The position numbers were made by a program, and so were the translations under genes. Of a DNA stretch of 64,000 nucleotides, positions 34,751-45,566 are shown one piece after another. The stretch is taken from the NCBI GenBank assembly GCA_017559385.1, contig JAFYSK010000031.1, positions 1 to 64,000 on the forward strand, written 5' to 3'. The DNA is from Paludibacteraceae bacterium (lineage in GTDB: Bacteria > Bacteroidota > Bacteroidia > Bacteroidales > Paludibacteraceae). The notes under the pieces are model-generated. The model made no database searches. It saw only the letters and a list, made by a program, of their open reading frames with translations, and was not told where the DNA came from. Each line of letters begins with the position of its first letter. Position 1 is the stretch's first letter.

Positions 34751-37405
34751 TTATAGTTCTTGTCCGAGGACGAAGTGGAACTGTGATCCACCATATTGTT
34801 TAGATCCGTTGATATCGTCGAAGCCCCATCCCCAGTCGATACCCATCAAGCCGAACATCGGCAAGAAGAGGCGTACACCGAGACCGGCCGAGCGTTTGAG
34901 TTTGAATGGGTTGTAGTCCTTGATATCGGCGAAGCAGTTACCAGCTTCGACGAAGGCGAGTGCCCAGATAGTAGCATTCTGCTCGAGCGAGATAGGATAG
35001 CGTAGCTCCATGGTGAACTTGTTGTAAACATAACCCATGTTGCGTCCGACAGCAGGGTCGTAAGGCGTGAGTGAGCCAGACTGGTAACCACGCATGGAGA
35101 TATACTCGGTGGAATAGCTGGAGTAGCTAGACATACCATCTCCACCCATATAGTAGCTCTCGAACGGAGACTTGGCATTGCGGTTGTAGTGGCCGAGGTA
35201 ACCAAACTCTGCTCGTGTCATGAGGACCAGTTTAGCATCGGGTGTGAGAGGAGTGAAGACCTTGCCGGAGAACTTCCACTTGTGGTACTCGAGCAGGTTG
35301 TACTTCTCGGATGTAGTCATCTGTGCATACTCGGCATCGGTGGTACCCTTGATGAGAGAGTAAGGCGGTGTGATCTTGAGTCCGAGTGTGAACTGAGATC
35401 CGCGGCGGGTATAGATAGGGTTGTCGATGCTAGAGCGTGAGAGTTGCAGGTTGAGTGCGAAGTTGTGGCTATTACCGTCGGTGAGGATCATGTAAGGCCA
35501 GTCCTTCATCATATAGAGCTGGTAGCTGAGTTCGCCATAGAAGGAGAAATAGTCGTCAGGCCAGCTGAGTCGTTTACCATATCCGATGCTAACACCGAAG
35601 GTTCGTAGGTACTTCTCTGGGTCGTACTCGGACTCCTGTAGTTGTTGTAGGTAGTCGGAGTTGCCGTAGTAGGTGTAGTTGTAGTAGTAGTTGTTGTAGA
35701 GGTCTTGGTAGGCTTGGTAGTAGCGGTCGGAGTAGCCAGACTGTGCCGCATAGAAGATGCTAGCGCTGAGTGAGTTAGGTCGTTTGCCGCCTAGCCAAGG
35801 TTCGAGGAAAGAGATCGATGCAGAAGTATAGTATCGTCCGTTGGTACGAGCATTGATGCTGAATGTTTGTCCTTCGCCTTGAGGGACGATGCGGTAGCTC
35901 TTTGGGTTGAAGAGGTTTTGAATGGCGAAGTTGGTGAATTTGAGTCCGAGTGATCCGACGAGTCCGGTAGCGCCCCAACCGAGTGAGAACTCAATTTGGT
36001 CGCTAGACTTGGTTTCGAGTTGGTATGTGATATCAACGGTACCATCCTCGGGGTTAGGTTGGATATCAGGAACGAGTTTCTCCTGGTCGAAGTGTCCCAT
36101 CTGTGCGAGTTCGCGCAAAGAGCGCATGATATCCGACTGGCTATAGAGTTGTCCAGGCTTGGTATAGAGCTCTCGTCGCACGACATGCTCGTACACGCGC
36201 GTGTTACCTACAATATTAACCTCGTTGATGGTAGCAGGTTTGCCTTCGTACATACGCATCTCGAAGTCGATGGTATCATTTTCGACGCTGACCTCGACGG
36301 GGTTGACGCTAAAGAAGAGGTAGCCTTGGTCGGTATAGAGTTTAGCGACGGCATCGTCGTCTTCGTTGAGTCGTTTGTTGATTTCCTTGAGGTTGTATGT
36401 ATCGCCTTTCTTGATACCCAAGATGGCATCGAGGTACTCATAAGGGTAAACGGTATTGCCGACCCATGTGATATCTCCGATGACATACTTGCTACCCTCG
36501 TCGATGGTAAGGTAAACATCAACGCGTGTGGAGTCGATAGGTGATTGTACGATGCTATCGGAAAGGATGATAGCGTCGCGGTAACCGATCTCGTTGTACT
36601 TTTCGATGATGAGTTTCTTATCGTTTTCAAACTCGGTAGCGACGAACTTCTTAGGTCGGAAGAGGTTGATGATGTGGTTGTCGTTGGTCTTCTTCATGGC
36701 GCGGTTGATCTGGGTAGCAGTGAGCGCTTGGTTACCGTGGACGAAGATTTGACCGACGCGTGTTTTTTCGTTTTTATAGACATTGATAGCGACCTTGACG
36801 TACCCAGGTTTGTCAGGGTCATCGTATTGATTGACAACGACTTTGGTATGATAGAAGCCTTTTTCTTCGAGGTGTTTGGTGATGATTTTCTTGGCACGGT
36901 CTGCGAGGTCGTGCGTCATTTGTCCGCCCTGTTTGATACCGACTTTGACTTCGATCTCCTCTTGTTCGGTTTTGCGTAGTCCGTTGTAGACGATGGATGA
37001 GACGCGTGGTCGTTGTGTGAGTGCGATTTCGAGCCAGATCTTGTCGCCTTCGATTTTGTTGGCCTTGAACTTGATGTCGGAGAAGAGTCCTTGTTTCCAG
37101 AATCGTTTGAGCGACTTGGTGATTTGTGCTCCAGGAACCTCGATCTTGTCGCCTACGGCAAGGCCGGAGAATCCGATGAGGACAAAGTCCTCGTAGCTAT
37201 CGGCTCCGGTGACGATGATGTCTGCGATCTCGTAGGTTTTAGGTTGGAGTGTATACTCGATGACGGGCAATGGAGCTTGCTCGGCAGTAGAATCATTAAG
37301 TGTTACAGCCAGAGAATCGCTGGTAGCGATAACAGTGGAATCAACTTGCGCAAAGAGTGGCAGTGCAAGTAGCAGGGACAGTATGATAGAATTAAATTTG
37401 TTCAC
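34751..37405 (-). CDS. bamA: Outer-membrane assembly factor BamA
   Basis: This 884-aa central insertase inserts beta-barrel proteins into the outer membrane. A signal peptide ([17 protein letters not shown]) is followed by about five POTRA domains (residues about 70-460; for example [20 protein letters not shown]) and the barrel ([19 protein letters not shown], then [17 protein letters not shown], ending FHFVLGQEL). Start: a GTG at 37405 overlaps the end of uppS by 14 bp and puts the signal peptide at the N-terminus. The open frame extends to 37558 but gives no signal peptide at its start. The operon order is DUF6089, DUF6089, uppS, bamA, ompH, ompH. Confidence 0.93.
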   Translation of the reverse strand: MNKFNSIILSLLLALPLFAQVDSTVIATSDSLAVTLNDSTAEQAPLPVIEYTLQPKTYEIADIIVTGADSYEDFVLIGFSGLAVGDKIEVPGAQITKSLKRFWKQGLFSDIKFKANKIEGDKIWLEIALTQRPRVSSIVYNGLRKTEQEEIEVKVGIKQGGQMTHDLADRAKKIITKHLEEKGFYHTKVVVNQYDDPDKPGYVKVAINVYKNEKTRVGQIFVHGNQALTATQINRAMKKTNDNHIINLFRPKKFVATEFENDKKLIIEKYNEIGYRDAIILSDSIVQSPIDSTRVDVYLTIDEGSKYVIGDITWVGNTVYPYEYLDAILGIKKGDTYNLKEINKRLNEDDDAVAKLYTDQGYLFFSVNPVEVSVENDTIDFEMRMYEGKPATINEVNIVGNTRVYEHVVRRELYTKPGQLYSQSDIMRSLRELAQMGHFDQEKLVPDIQPNPEDGTVDITYQLETKSSDQIEFSLGWGATGLVGSLGLKFTNFAIQNLFNPKSYRIVPQGEGQTFSINARTNGRYYTSASISFLEPWLGGKRPNSLSASIFYAAQSGYSDRYYQAYQDLYNNYYYNYTYYGNSDYLQQLQESEYDPEKYLRTFGVSIGYGKRLSWPDDYFSFYGELSYQLYMMKDWPYMILTDGNSHNFALNLQLSRSSIDNPIYTRRGSQFTLGLKITPPYSLIKGTTDAEYAQMTTSEKYNLLEYHKWKFSGKVFTPLTPDAKLVLMTRAEFGYLGHYNRNAKSPFESYYMGGDGMSSYSSYSTEYISMRGYQSGSLTPYDPAVGRNMGYVYNKFTMELRYPISLEQNATIWALAFVEAGNCFADIKDYNPFKLKRSAGLGVRLFLPMFGLMGIDWGWGFDDINGSKQYGGSQFHFVLGQEL

Positions 37406-38129
37406 TAGTTTTTCCAAATCTTCGTTCGCGATTTTGGTAGTCCACAATCGCATGATAAAATTCTTCGTTCGTAAATTCAGGCCATAGGCACGAAGTGAAA
37501 TATAGTTCAGAATAGGCGAGTTGCCAAAGGAGGAAATTGCTGATTCTGAGTTCACCACTGGTGCGTATGAGCAGGTCTGGGTCGGGCATTTGTGCGGTAG
37601 TCATATGGTTGGCCAGCAGTTCCTCGTTGATATCTTCGATTAGAAGCTGATGCTTTTGCACTTTAGCCGCGATATTTTTGGCAGCCTGGATGATCTCCCA
37701 TCTAGCGCTATAACTGAGTGCTATGACGAGTGTGAGGCCGGTGTTGTTGCTCGTTTGTTGGATACACTCGAGGAACTTGCTGCGTGTAGCTTGTGGCAAG
37801 CGTGATAGGTCGCCAATGGTCTGCAAGCGGATATTATTGCGCATGAGTGTAGGTGTCTCCTTGGCGATGGTATCGACTAGGAGTACCATGAGCGCATCGA
37901 CTTCCTCTTTGGGTCGGTTCCAGTTCTCAGTAGAGAAAGCGTAGAGAGTGAGATACTGAATTCCGATTTCAGCCGCAGCTTCGGTGATGCGGTGAACGGT
38001 TTCGACTCCTTGTCGGTGTCCGAACATACGCGCAAGTCCTTGGCGTTTGGCCCATCGTCCGTTGCCATCCATGATGATGGCTATATGGCGTGGTATGCGG
38101 TCTGGTATGATCTGTTGTTTGTATCCCAT
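37392..38129 (-). CDS. uppS: Undecaprenyl diphosphate synthase
   Basis: 245 aa. This cis-prenyltransferase makes the C55 lipid carrier for peptidoglycan and surface glycans. The N-terminal [17 protein letters not shown] has the catalytic Asp. [21 protein letters not shown] and [19 protein letters not shown] complete the conserved regions. Its last codons overlap bamA, giving tight translational coupling. Confidence 0.96.
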   Translation of the reverse strand: MGYKQQIIPDRIPRHIAIIMDGNGRWAKRQGLARMFGHRQGVETVHRITEAAAEIGIQYLTLYAFSTENWNRPKEEVDALMVLLVDTIAKETPTLMRNNIRLQTIGDLSRLPQATRSKFLECIQQTSNNTGLTLVIALSYSARWEIIQAAKNIAAKVQKHQLLIEDINEELLANHMTTAQMPDPDLLIRTSGELRISNFLLWQLAYSELYFTSCLWPEFTNEEFYHAIVDYQNRERRFGKTSEQI

Positions 38130-38136
38130 AGTAGTA

Positions 38137-38958
38137 TCATCTGCAAATGAGACAGATGCCAGGATCTTGCATGAACTCGAATGCTACTCCGATGGTAAAG
38201 GTGGAAGCAACATCGTTGTTGAAGATATTAGCACCGTTCATATTGTGAGAGTTGTTGAATAAATTATAGGGGCCTTCCTGTTGATTATCTTGGGCTCGAG
38301 GGGTAGTCTCACCCTCGAGGCAGTCGCCATTGTGGATATAGAGGTTGTGCTGCCAAGCTAGTTGCAGTTGCCAACGAGGAGCGAAACGCCATTTGAATCC
38401 GACGCCGACGGGGACATACAAGGCAGCACGGGTTTGAGCTCGCTCATAATAGATAGTATCAGGCTTCACTTGTCGCTCTTTGCCGAGGAACGCATATCCT
38501 TCGTGATTCGTGGCGTCGTGATTGAGAAAAGAGACGCCAAAACCGAGGAAGATGTATGGAGTGAAGTTTCGCACGCGGATGTCGTAGGCATTGTAGCCAT
38601 AGTGGAAGAAATTATACTCACCAGTCACATCACAATGCCACATAGGGGTTTGGTACTTGGCAGCAGGTATATTCCACTGGTTATCCGGCTGGAAAGTGTG
38701 GATAAATCGTTGGCTTTGCGCTTTGGCTTGGACCGCCCAACGGTCGTTGATCTTAGCGCGAAACTGGAGACCATAGGTCTCGGAAGTGGACATGAAGGGG
38801 TGTGGAGCTAACTCGCCCATATAGTATGCGGCACCCGCCTGTGCACCGATTTCGAAGCGGTACATAGGGGTTTCCTGCGCAAGAACTGATGTGGAAGCCA
38901 ATAGCATCCACACCAATCCTATACCAAAAGCTATATGAGAGCGATTAGACTGAGCCAC
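38137..38958 (-). CDS. DUF6089-type outer-membrane beta-barrel protein
   Basis: 273 aa with a signal peptide ([15 protein letters not shown]). The first strand region is [18 protein letters not shown] and later strands include [17 protein letters not shown] and [19 protein letters not shown]. It is a predicted eight-stranded porin-like barrel of unknown role. It is second of two paralogues ahead of uppS-bamA, 3 bp after the first. Confidence 0.8.
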   Translation of the reverse strand: MAQSNRSHIAFGIGLVWMLLASTSVLAQETPMYRFEIGAQAGAAYYMGELAPHPFMSTSETYGLQFRAKINDRWAVQAKAQSQRFIHTFQPDNQWNIPAAKYQTPMWHCDVTGEYNFFHYGYNAYDIRVRNFTPYIFLGFGVSFLNHDATNHEGYAFLGKERQVKPDTIYYERAQTRAALYVPVGVGFKWRFAPRWQLQLAWQHNLYIHNGDCLEGETTPRAQDNQQEGPYNLFNNSHNMNGANIFNNDVASTFTIGVAFEFMQDPGICLICR

Positions 38959-38961
38959 AGA

Positions 38962-39915
38962 TTAATAGGTAATCAAACGATCTTCGTACCACTTACCGAA
39001 GTTGAAGATAGCACTGATAGAGAACATGCAGTCGTGGTTAGCACCAACGATTTGCTTGTGGAGCTGATCGAAAGTAGGACGACCGTTCATCTTATCCGCT
39101 GGGATATCTGAGAGATTAACCGTGACATATGATCCGCCCTCGATGTTGCTGTTGAGGCCACCAGGTTTGTTACCAGAGAAGAACAATTGGTATTGGAATG
39201 TGCCCTTGAGCTGGATATTATCGTTAATACGCCACTTAACACCCGCTGCGAAAGGGATATAGAGTGCACAAGCTGTCTCTGCCTTTGTCCAAGAGACATT
39301 ACCATTATTGTCATAAACTTGTTGTTGGCCAACGCGTGGGTAGCAAGTATAAATACAACCTTGGCTTCCAAAGTTATTCATAGGGCCGCTATGGTTGTAG
39401 ATTTTGCGTAAGTGTGCATCCTTGTTGAAAACGGTAACACCCAAACCGAAGCCTAGGTAAGGAGTGAACTTGCGGACACGAGCACCACCCTCGCTAAGAC
39501 CATAAGGAAGGAGGTTATACTCAGCCATGACATCGGTATGCCACATGGCATTGTAGTAGATATTACGTGTCTCGTTTTTATCGTTCAAGTACTCGGCATA
39601 AGAAACGCGTTGACGAGTAGTCTGTGCTTTGATATGCCAGAAAGGGTTGAAACGATAACCGACACTAAAACCAAAAGTCTCAATACCAGGCCAACCTAGA
39701 TTAGGTTTCTCAGCAAAACCTAGTACATCGTAGGTTTGAACACGAGAAACGACACCTGTACCAAGGGGGTCGTGTTGACCCACATAAAAACCAATACCCG
39801 CAGATACGCCAAACTCGAAACGGTCGATCTGCACTTCGTTAGCAGCTTGAGCACGAGAGGTGAACATAGCCATAGCTAGTACCATGAGTGCAAGCGCAAA
39901 TTTGAATCTATTCAT
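38962..39915 (-). CDS. DUF6089-type outer-membrane beta-barrel protein
   Basis: 317 aa with a signal peptide (FALALMVLAMAMFTSRAQA). EFGVSAGIGFYVGQHDP and TPYLGFGLGVTVFNKDAH parallel the neighbour. Residues about 180-205 add a Cys-containing loop (SQGCIYTCYPRVG) absent from the paralogue. It is the first gene of the operon, behind a consensus promoter. Confidence 0.8.
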   Translation of the reverse strand: MNRFKFALALMVLAMAMFTSRAQAANEVQIDRFEFGVSAGIGFYVGQHDPLGTGVVSRVQTYDVLGFAEKPNLGWPGIETFGFSVGYRFNPFWHIKAQTTRQRVSYAEYLNDKNETRNIYYNAMWHTDVMAEYNLLPYGLSEGGARVRKFTPYLGFGLGVTVFNKDAHLRKIYNHSGPMNNFGSQGCIYTCYPRVGQQQVYDNNGNVSWTKAETACALYIPFAAGVKWRINDNIQLKGTFQYQLFFSGNKPGGLNSNIEGGSYVTVNLSDIPADKMNGRPTFDQLHKQIVGANHDCMFSISAIFNFGKWYEDRLITY

Positions 39916-39957
39916 AATCTTTGTCCCTTAAGATAGTTATTTACAATAATCAGCGCG

Positions 39958-39989
39958 CAAAGGTACTGCTTTTTTTTGACATATGCAAA
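39958..39989 (-). promoter_or_regulatory. Promoter of the DUF6089-uppS-bamA-ompH operon
   Basis: TTTG (39989-39986), a 20-bp spacer and TACCTTTG (39965-39958) on the minus strand. The -33 end abuts the radA stop codon at 39990. Confidence 0.75.
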
Positions 39990-41342
39990 TTATTTTTTAA
40001 ATAAAAATTTAAAGGCATCCGCGACACGGGCCACTTCAATGACTTGAATATGAAGATTGTGGGTGTTATATTTTTGTCCGTAGGGTACAATAATTGCGTT
40101 GAAACCGAGCTTTTCTGCCTCTCGGATGCGTTGGTCGATGCGGTTGACAGGTCGTATTTCGCCAGCCAGTCCGACCTCACCGGTGATGCAGATATGCTCA
40201 TCGAGTGGGATATCCATATTAGAGGACAGAACGGCAGCTAGTACGGCCAGGTCGATGGCAGGGTCGTTGACACGGAGTCCGCCTGCGATATTGACGAAGA
40301 CATCTTTCTGAAGGAGTTTGAAGCCGACTCGTTTCTCAAGGACGGCGAGTAGCATATTGAGTCTTCGTCCGTCGAAGCCGGTGCTACTGCGTTGAGGGGT
40401 GCCATAGGCAGCGCTAGCCACGAGCGCTTGTACCTCGATGAGTAGTGGTCGGACGCCCTCGACCGCAGCAGCGATGGCAATGCCGGAAAGTCCGTCGCGG
40501 TTGTTAGAGAGAAGGAGTTCGCTAGGGTTGGTGACTTCGCGTAGTCCGTCCTGTTGCATGGAGAAGATGCCAATCTCGCTGGTAGAGCCGAAGCGATTTT
40601 TTTGTGCACGGAGTATGCGATAGACATAATGTTGGTCGCCCTCGAACTGGAGGACAGTATCAACGATATGTTCGAGCACTTTAGGTCCGGCCAGTGAGCC
40701 CTCTTTGTTGATATGTCCAACGATAAGGAAGGGGGTATTGGTTTCCTTGGCGTATTGCAAGATTCGTGCTGCACACTCCTTGACTTGAGAGAGGCTGCCG
40801 ATGGTGGCATCGATGGCTTCGGTGCCGATGGTTTGTATACTGTCGATGACGACTATTTCGGGTTGGATATCGGTAACCGACTCGAGTATTCGTTCGAGGG
40901 AAGTCTCGGCCATAATATACAGATTATCAGCAGATCCCGCTAGTCGTTCGGCACGGAGTTTGAGTTGTTTGGTGCTTTCCTCTCCGCTAGCATAGAGGGT
41001 GCGTCGTTGGCCCATTCGCATGAGTACTTGCAGTGCCAGTGTGGACTTACCGATACCGGGTTCGCCGCCCAGAAGGACAAGGCTGCCAGGTACGAGTCCG
41101 CCACCGAGAACACGGTTGAGTTCGGACGATTGCATATCGATGCGCATCTCCTCGCGTGCCTGAACCTCCTGAATACGTTGTGGTTTGTTGCCGCGTGCGA
41201 CAACACCTTTTTTGCCGGTGAATTCAGTAGATGTTTCCTCCTCGTAGGTACCCCACTCTCCGCATACGGGACAGCGACCTATGAGTTGTGGAGCTTTGGC
41301 TCCGCAGGATGAGCAGATGTATTGGGTTTTGGGCTTGGACAT
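39990..41342 (-). CDS. radA: DNA repair protein RadA
   Basis: This 450-aa branch-migration helicase acts in recombination. The zinc finger is Cys10-x2-Cys13 and Cys24-x2-Cys27. The RecA-like core has LGGEPGIGKST (91-101) and the RadA-specific KNRFGSTSEIG. The C-terminal Lon-protease-like domain ends near IVPYGQKYNTHNLH. It is the last gene of the dnaN-exonuclease-rnz-radA row. Its 5' spacer contains GGGTTTTAAGG short repeats. Confidence 0.96.
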   Translation of the reverse strand: MSKPKTQYICSSCGAKAPQLIGRCPVCGEWGTYEEETSTEFTGKKGVVARGNKPQRIQEVQAREEMRIDMQSSELNRVLGGGLVPGSLVLLGGEPGIGKSTLALQVLMRMGQRRTLYASGEESTKQLKLRAERLAGSADNLYIMAETSLERILESVTDIQPEIVVIDSIQTIGTEAIDATIGSLSQVKECAARILQYAKETNTPFLIVGHINKEGSLAGPKVLEHIVDTVLQFEGDQHYVYRILRAQKNRFGSTSEIGIFSMQQDGLREVTNPSELLLSNNRDGLSGIAIAAAVEGVRPLLIEVQALVASAAYGTPQRSSTGFDGRRLNMLLAVLEKRVGFKLLQKDVFVNIAGGLRVNDPAIDLAVLAAVLSSNMDIPLDEHICITGEVGLAGEIRPVNRIDQRIREAEKLGFNAIIVPYGQKYNTHNLHIQVIEVARVADAFKFLFKK

Positions 41343-41389
41343 GGTGGAAGGAGTTTATAGGGTTGAAAGAGTTTTAAGGGTTTTAAGGG

Positions 41390-42172
41390 CTATAGGTCGA
41401 TGGTTGTTCGTTCGATGGCGAGGACGGTATTGGGGAAGACCTGTTGGGCTTCGTCGAGGAAGATATTGTGGTCATCTTCGCGTGTACTAAAATGACCGAT
41501 TACTAGTTTTCCAGCCTGAGCCAATCGAGCAATATTAGCGGCCTGTTTAGCCGTTGAATGCGTATGTTTTTTGCATTTATCAAGATCGCGCTCGGTATAG
41601 GTAGCCTCGTGATAGAGAACATCCACTCCGTGTATCTGCTCGACTATTTGTTCGCGATACACAGTATCGGAGCAATAGGCATAGCGTTTGCGAGGTTCCT
41701 GACCACGATGCTTTTCAATAAAGAGGAAGCCGCATGTAGGGACCTTATGCTTGAGAGGTATAGACTCGACGGTGACGGTTCGATCCTCCCAAATCACCTC
41801 GCGTTTGCGGGGATTGATAGGATGGAACAGCAACTCGTAGGGCAGATCCTGACAATGATAATCGAGCATCGGACGTAGCAGTTTCTCCAGATCAGGATGG
41901 GCATAGATATGCAAAGGCTGAGTACGGTTCATCATACCCAAGGTAGATATCAGGCCGATGAGGCCAAAGCAATGGTCGCCATGTAGATGGGAGATGAAAA
42001 TGGTATAGAGACGCGCAGTCTTGATACCAAGTTGGCGCATGGTGATTTGTACTCCTTCGCCACAATCCACAAGAAAAGACTTGTCGCACAACTCAACCAC
42101 CTGCCCCGAAGGCGAGTTTTGGAATGTAGGCATTGCACTGCCGGAGCCGAGTATGGTGAGTTGGTTGTTCAT
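41390..42172 (-). CDS. rnz: Ribonuclease Z
   Basis: This metallo-beta-lactamase-fold endonuclease processes tRNA 3' ends. LTILGSGSAMPTFQNSPSGQ is the N-terminus, SHLHGDHCFGL the metal motif, and YHEATY and KLVIGHFSTR later ligand regions. The start at 42172 (MNNQLTILGSG) fits the family. The open frame to 42289 would overlap the exonuclease gene. At 260 aa it is shorter than the usual 300 or so. Confidence 0.9.
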   Translation of the reverse strand: MNNQLTILGSGSAMPTFQNSPSGQVVELCDKSFLVDCGEGVQITMRQLGIKTARLYTIFISHLHGDHCFGLIGLISTLGMMNRTQPLHIYAHPDLEKLLRPMLDYHCQDLPYELLFHPINPRKREVIWEDRTVTVESIPLKHKVPTCGFLFIEKHRGQEPRKRYAYCSDTVYREQIVEQIHGVDVLYHEATYTERDLDKCKKHTHSTAKQAANIARLAQAGKLVIGHFSTREDDHNIFLDEAQQVFPNTVLAIERTTIDL

Positions 42173-42182
42173 TGGTTGGGAG

Positions 42183-42974
42183 TTATCGACGGAGAGACAT
42201 GTAGATGCGAGCGAAGACCCCTTTGGTATACTGAGGGAAGTCGCCTTGCTGAATCCATCCGTAGTAGCCTGAGTCGCGACGGAAGACATCGGTTACACGC
42301 TGGCCTTTGTACTTGCCGAAATTGAAAATCTCCACTCCTTCAGCATCGTAGGCGATGCGTCCAGCGAAGTCGGCAAAACGAGTAGAACCTGCGGTGAAAT
42401 CGGCCAATTCATCGACATTACCTGGCAAATCGTAGCGTTGAAGTTGCGCCATGAGCACCTCGTAGGTAGCCATGGTATCGGCATCTGCAGCGTGGGCATT
42501 GGTCAGATCCTTGCCGCAATAGAACTTGTAGGCAGCTACTAGTGTGCGAGGTTCCTGGCGCTGGAAGATGGTGAAGACATCAATCATGCGTTTGGCCTTG
42601 AGGTCAACATGAACACCAACACGCATAAACTCCTCGGCTAAGAGCGGAAGATCAAAGTGATTGGAGTTGTAACCCGCCAAGTCAGCATCTTCTAGCACAG
42701 CCGCCAAATCGGAAGCTATATCCTGGAATGTAGGGCAATTGACTAGATCCTCGTCATAGATACCATGCACGGCACTAGCCTCCGGTGAGATATGCATTTG
42801 GACTTCCTGTCCGAGCATCATGTATGTAGGTTTGAGACGCAAGGTCTTCCCCTCGGAACTACCATTGGGAAAGACCTTGTAATAACTCAACTCGACGATT
42901 CTATCGGATGCGATATTAAGTCCCGTAGTCTCCAAATCAAAGAAGACTAACGGGCGAGTAAGCTTGAGATTCAT
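42183..42974 (-). CDS. DEDD-family 3'-5' exonuclease (DnaQ-like) with C-terminal exoX-like domain
   Basis: 263 aa. The exonuclease domain has VFFDLETTGLN (Asp-x-Glu), NSNHFDLPLLAEEF and NAHAADADTMATYEVL, supplying the four acids and a His. Residues about 205-263 contain FNFGKYKGQ and GYYGWIQQGDFP, a small domain seen on exodeoxyribonuclease X-like proteins. It lies 14 bp downstream of dnaN. A role in repair or proofreading is inferred. Confidence 0.88.
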   Translation of the reverse strand: MNLKLTRPLVFFDLETTGLNIASDRIVELSYYKVFPNGSSEGKTLRLKPTYMMLGQEVQMHISPEASAVHGIYDEDLVNCPTFQDIASDLAAVLEDADLAGYNSNHFDLPLLAEEFMRVGVHVDLKAKRMIDVFTIFQRQEPRTLVAAYKFYCGKDLTNAHAADADTMATYEVLMAQLQRYDLPGNVDELADFTAGSTRFADFAGRIAYDAEGVEIFNFGKYKGQRVTDVFRRDSGYYGWIQQGDFPQYTKGVFARIYMSLRR

Positions 42975-42988
42975 TCTAATAGAATAGA

Positions 42989-44110
42989 TTAATCATTCAA
43001 AAGCATTGGCATGAGCAATACGAGCAGATCTTGACCCTCCTCGTTCTCAGAAGGAAGGATAAGTCCCGCACGAGCTGGGTCAGCCAATTGAAGCACCACT
43101 TCTTGTGATGTGATATTAGCCAAGATCTCAATGAGGAATGGTGCCTTGAATCCAATTGACATAGGCATACCGGTGTAATCACAGGTGATGGTCTCCTCTG
43201 CAGAAGTAGAGAAGTCGATATCTTGTGCTGAGATCTTGATGAGGTTCTCGCTAAGTGCAAGCTTGAGCAGGCTGGTACCGGTGTTAGCGAAGACAGCAAC
43301 ACGCTTGCAGGCGTTGATGATAGTTTGACGATCAACGGTTACCTTGTTGGTATTATTTTGTGGAATAACAGCATTGTAGTTAGGGAAGCGGCCCTCAATT
43401 TGGCGGCAAGCGATAATGGTAGAGCCAAAGACGAACTTAGCATTCTTTTGTCCGAAGGTAACTACCACATCCTCAGCCTCTTTTTGAAGCACTTGACGCA
43501 GTAATTGCGCAGGCTTCTTAGGAAGGATAAAGCTAACAGGTTGTACACCCTTGACACCCTCGTTAGAGTAACGAACCAGGCGATGAGCATCGGTAGCAAC
43601 CATGGTAATCTTTTGCTCGGAGAGGTCAAAATAGATACCGTTCATCACAGGACGAAGCTCGTCGTCGGCTGTGCAGAAAAGAGTTTTATTGATAGCCTCA
43701 AGGAGGACATTAGATGGCATTGTAAATGCATTGTCGCCATCCTCCATAGGCATTTGAGGATACTCCATACCGTTGGAACCTACAAAACTATAGGTACCAT
43801 TGGAACTAGCGATATTCAAGCCAAAGTTTTGGTCATCGATATGGAATGTCAATGGTTGCTCAGGAAACTCCTTAAGCGTCTCAAGCAACATTTTACCAGC
43901 AACAGCCACTTTACCCGCGCCTTCAGCGTTTTCCACAACGATGCTGGTACGGATGGTAGTTTCGCTGTCAGAAGCAGTCAAGGTAAGCACATCGCCTTCC
44001 AAGTCAAACAACACACACTCCAAAATCTGCAAACTATTCTTTGCAGCAATCACACGACTAACTGCCTGCATTTGAGCAAACAATTTAGTACTTGATACAT
44101 TAAATTTCAT
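42989..44110 (-). CDS. dnaN: DNA polymerase III sliding clamp
   Basis: 373 aa, three clamp domains: MKFNVSSTKLFAQMQAVSRV at the N-terminus, FVGSNGMEYPQMPMED mid-protein and the C-terminal LVLLMPMLLND. This is the processivity ring for replication. It is first in the row dnaN-exonuclease-rnz-radA and shares a divergent promoter region with murI. Confidence 0.97.
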   Translation of the reverse strand: MKFNVSSTKLFAQMQAVSRVIAAKNSLQILECVLFDLEGDVLTLTASDSETTIRTSIVVENAEGAGKVAVAGKMLLETLKEFPEQPLTFHIDDQNFGLNIASSNGTYSFVGSNGMEYPQMPMEDGDNAFTMPSNVLLEAINKTLFCTADDELRPVMNGIYFDLSEQKITMVATDAHRLVRYSNEGVKGVQPVSFILPKKPAQLLRQVLQKEAEDVVVTFGQKNAKFVFGSTIIACRQIEGRFPNYNAVIPQNNTNKVTVDRQTIINACKRVAVFANTGTSLLKLALSENLIKISAQDIDFSTSAEETITCDYTGMPMSIGFKAPFLIEILANITSQEVVLQLADPARAGLILPSENEEGQDLLVLLMPMLLND

Positions 44111-44171
44111 ATTCTTCGCGATTTAATTTATTCTAGTTACACATAGTACGCCTAGAGCTACTATTCGGCTG

Positions 44172-44203
44172 CAAAGATACAAAAATTATACCATTTATGC
44201 AAA
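44172..44203 (-). promoter_or_regulatory. dnaN promoter
   Basis: TTTG (44203-44200), a 20-bp spacer and TATCTTTG (44179-44172) on the minus strand. The start is about 60 bp before the ATG. Confidence 0.75.
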
Positions 44204-44206
44204 TAA

Positions 44207-44238
44207 TTTGCGTAATTTATTTATTTTTTGTAATTTTG
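44207..44238 (+). promoter_or_regulatory. murI promoter
   Basis: TTTG (44207-44210), a 20-bp spacer and TAATTTTG (44231-44238). Its -33 element is only 3 bp from that of the divergent dnaN promoter. Confidence 0.7.
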
Positions 44239-44289
44239 CGCTCAAATTCCGTATCACTAAACACAAAACTCTAAACACTAAACACAAAA

Positions 44290-45135
44290 ATGATAGGCAT
44301 TTTTGACAGCGGCTACGGCGGTTTGACGATACTGAACCACATCCGTCAGAGATTACCTGAATACGATTATTTGTATTTGGGCGATAATGCCCGTGCTCCG
44401 TACGGAACACGCTCATTTGATGTGATTTACGAGTACACTTTAGAGGCAGTGAACTACCTACAGAAACGTGGGTGCCAATTGATTATTTTAGCATGTAACA
44501 CCGCCAGTGCTAAAGCCCTGAGGAGTATTCAGCAAAACGATATCAACCCTGACGAAATACGAGTATTGGGTGTGATACGCCCGACAGTAGAGGTTGTACC
44601 TACGCGTACGCGCACGAAACATATAGGAATATTAGCAACCCAGGGGACAGTAGCCTCGGAGAGTTATGTGATAGAGTTGCAGAAGCAAGATCCAGAATTA
44701 GTAATCACTCAGCAAGCCTGCCCGATGTGGGTTCCGCTGATTGAATGTGGCGAGCATATGCACGAGGGTGCGGACTATTTTGTAGAGAAGTATCTGACAG
44801 AATTGCTTGCGCGTGATCCGCTGATTGACACCATCATTTTGGGCTGTACCCATTACCCTTTATTACAAGAGAAGATTGAAGCTTTCCTGGCCAATCAGAG
44901 CATATCAGCGCAGAGTGTTTCGGTGGTAGCCCAAGGCGAGATTGTAGCGGAGAGTTTGGCAGACTATCTAGAGCGTCATCAAGACATTGCAGAGCGAGCA
45001 ATGGCAGGATCAAGGGGTAGTTGTACGTTCTTAACTACCGAATCCGCCAATAAGTTTTCGGATTCAGCTTCCATTTTTCTAGACGAAGAGATTCTTGCAA
45101 AACATATTGAATATAGCGTTATAAGCCAAACTTGA
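44290..45135 (+). CDS. murI: Glutamate racemase
   Basis: 281 aa. Makes D-glutamate for peptidoglycan. IGIFDSGYGGLTIL (Asp6, Ser7), ACNTASA (Cys69) and LGCTHYPLL (Cys186, His188) supply the two-cysteine racemase centre. In many Bacteroidales murI follows the bamA-ompH genes; here it lies about 7 kb away and diverges from dnaN. Confidence 0.95.
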   Translation: MIGIFDSGYGGLTILNHIRQRLPEYDYLYLGDNARAPYGTRSFDVIYEYTLEAVNYLQKRGCQLIILACNTASAKALRSIQQNDINPDEIRVLGVIRPTVEVVPTRTRTKHIGILATQGTVASESYVIELQKQDPELVITQQACPMWVPLIECGEHMHEGADYFVEKYLTELLARDPLIDTIILGCTHYPLLQEKIEAFLANQSISAQSVSVVAQGEIVAESLADYLERHQDIAERAMAGSRGSCTFLTTESANKFSDSASIFLDEEILAKHIEYSVISQT

Positions 45136-45185
45136 TTACTTGAAACTTCGACAACTTCAATGTATAAATTAACACATTTACTATT

Positions 45186-45548
45186 ATGACTTTTAAACAA
45201 TCTGTTGTACATGTGTTTGAAAACTTTTCAAACATTAATGGAAGAGCTAGCCGCTCTGAGTATTGGTGGTGGTATTTATTTACATGTCTTGTCCGATTTG
45301 GAATATTCACATTACGTATTCTTATTGATAACCAAACAGCTATAGCATTATTTATATTACCTATAACAATTTTAATGCTGATTCCAGATATATGTGTAAG
45401 CATACGTCGTAATCATGATAGTGGTCATAGTGGCTGGTGGATTATATGTCCAGTTGTAAATATTGTCATGTTGTTTCTTCCTTCTGATCCTGAAAAAAAT
45501 GAATATGGTTATCCTGAGGGGATAGAAGAAGCTGAAGAAGAACTATAA
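45186..45548 (+). CDS. DUF805 family membrane protein
   Basis: 120 aa with four hydrophobic segments. The family signature is seen in INGRASRSEYWWW near the N-terminus, IRRNHDSGHSGWW in the middle and a PSDPEKNEYG tail. The role is unknown. It follows murI by 50 bp and ends at a strong terminator. Confidence 0.88.
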   Translation: MTFKQSVVHVFENFSNINGRASRSEYWWWYLFTCLVRFGIFTLRILIDNQTAIALFILPITILMLIPDICVSIRRNHDSGHSGWWIICPVVNIVMLFLPSDPEKNEYGYPEGIEEAEEEL

Positions 45549-45566
45549 TTCAACAATATGTCAAAT

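Noticed and set aside
35922-36979. Long plus-strand ORFs antisense to bamA (74, 182 and 144 aa)
   Set aside because: They are shadows of the bamA reading frame with biased composition (Asp/Val/Phe), no start signals and no promoters.
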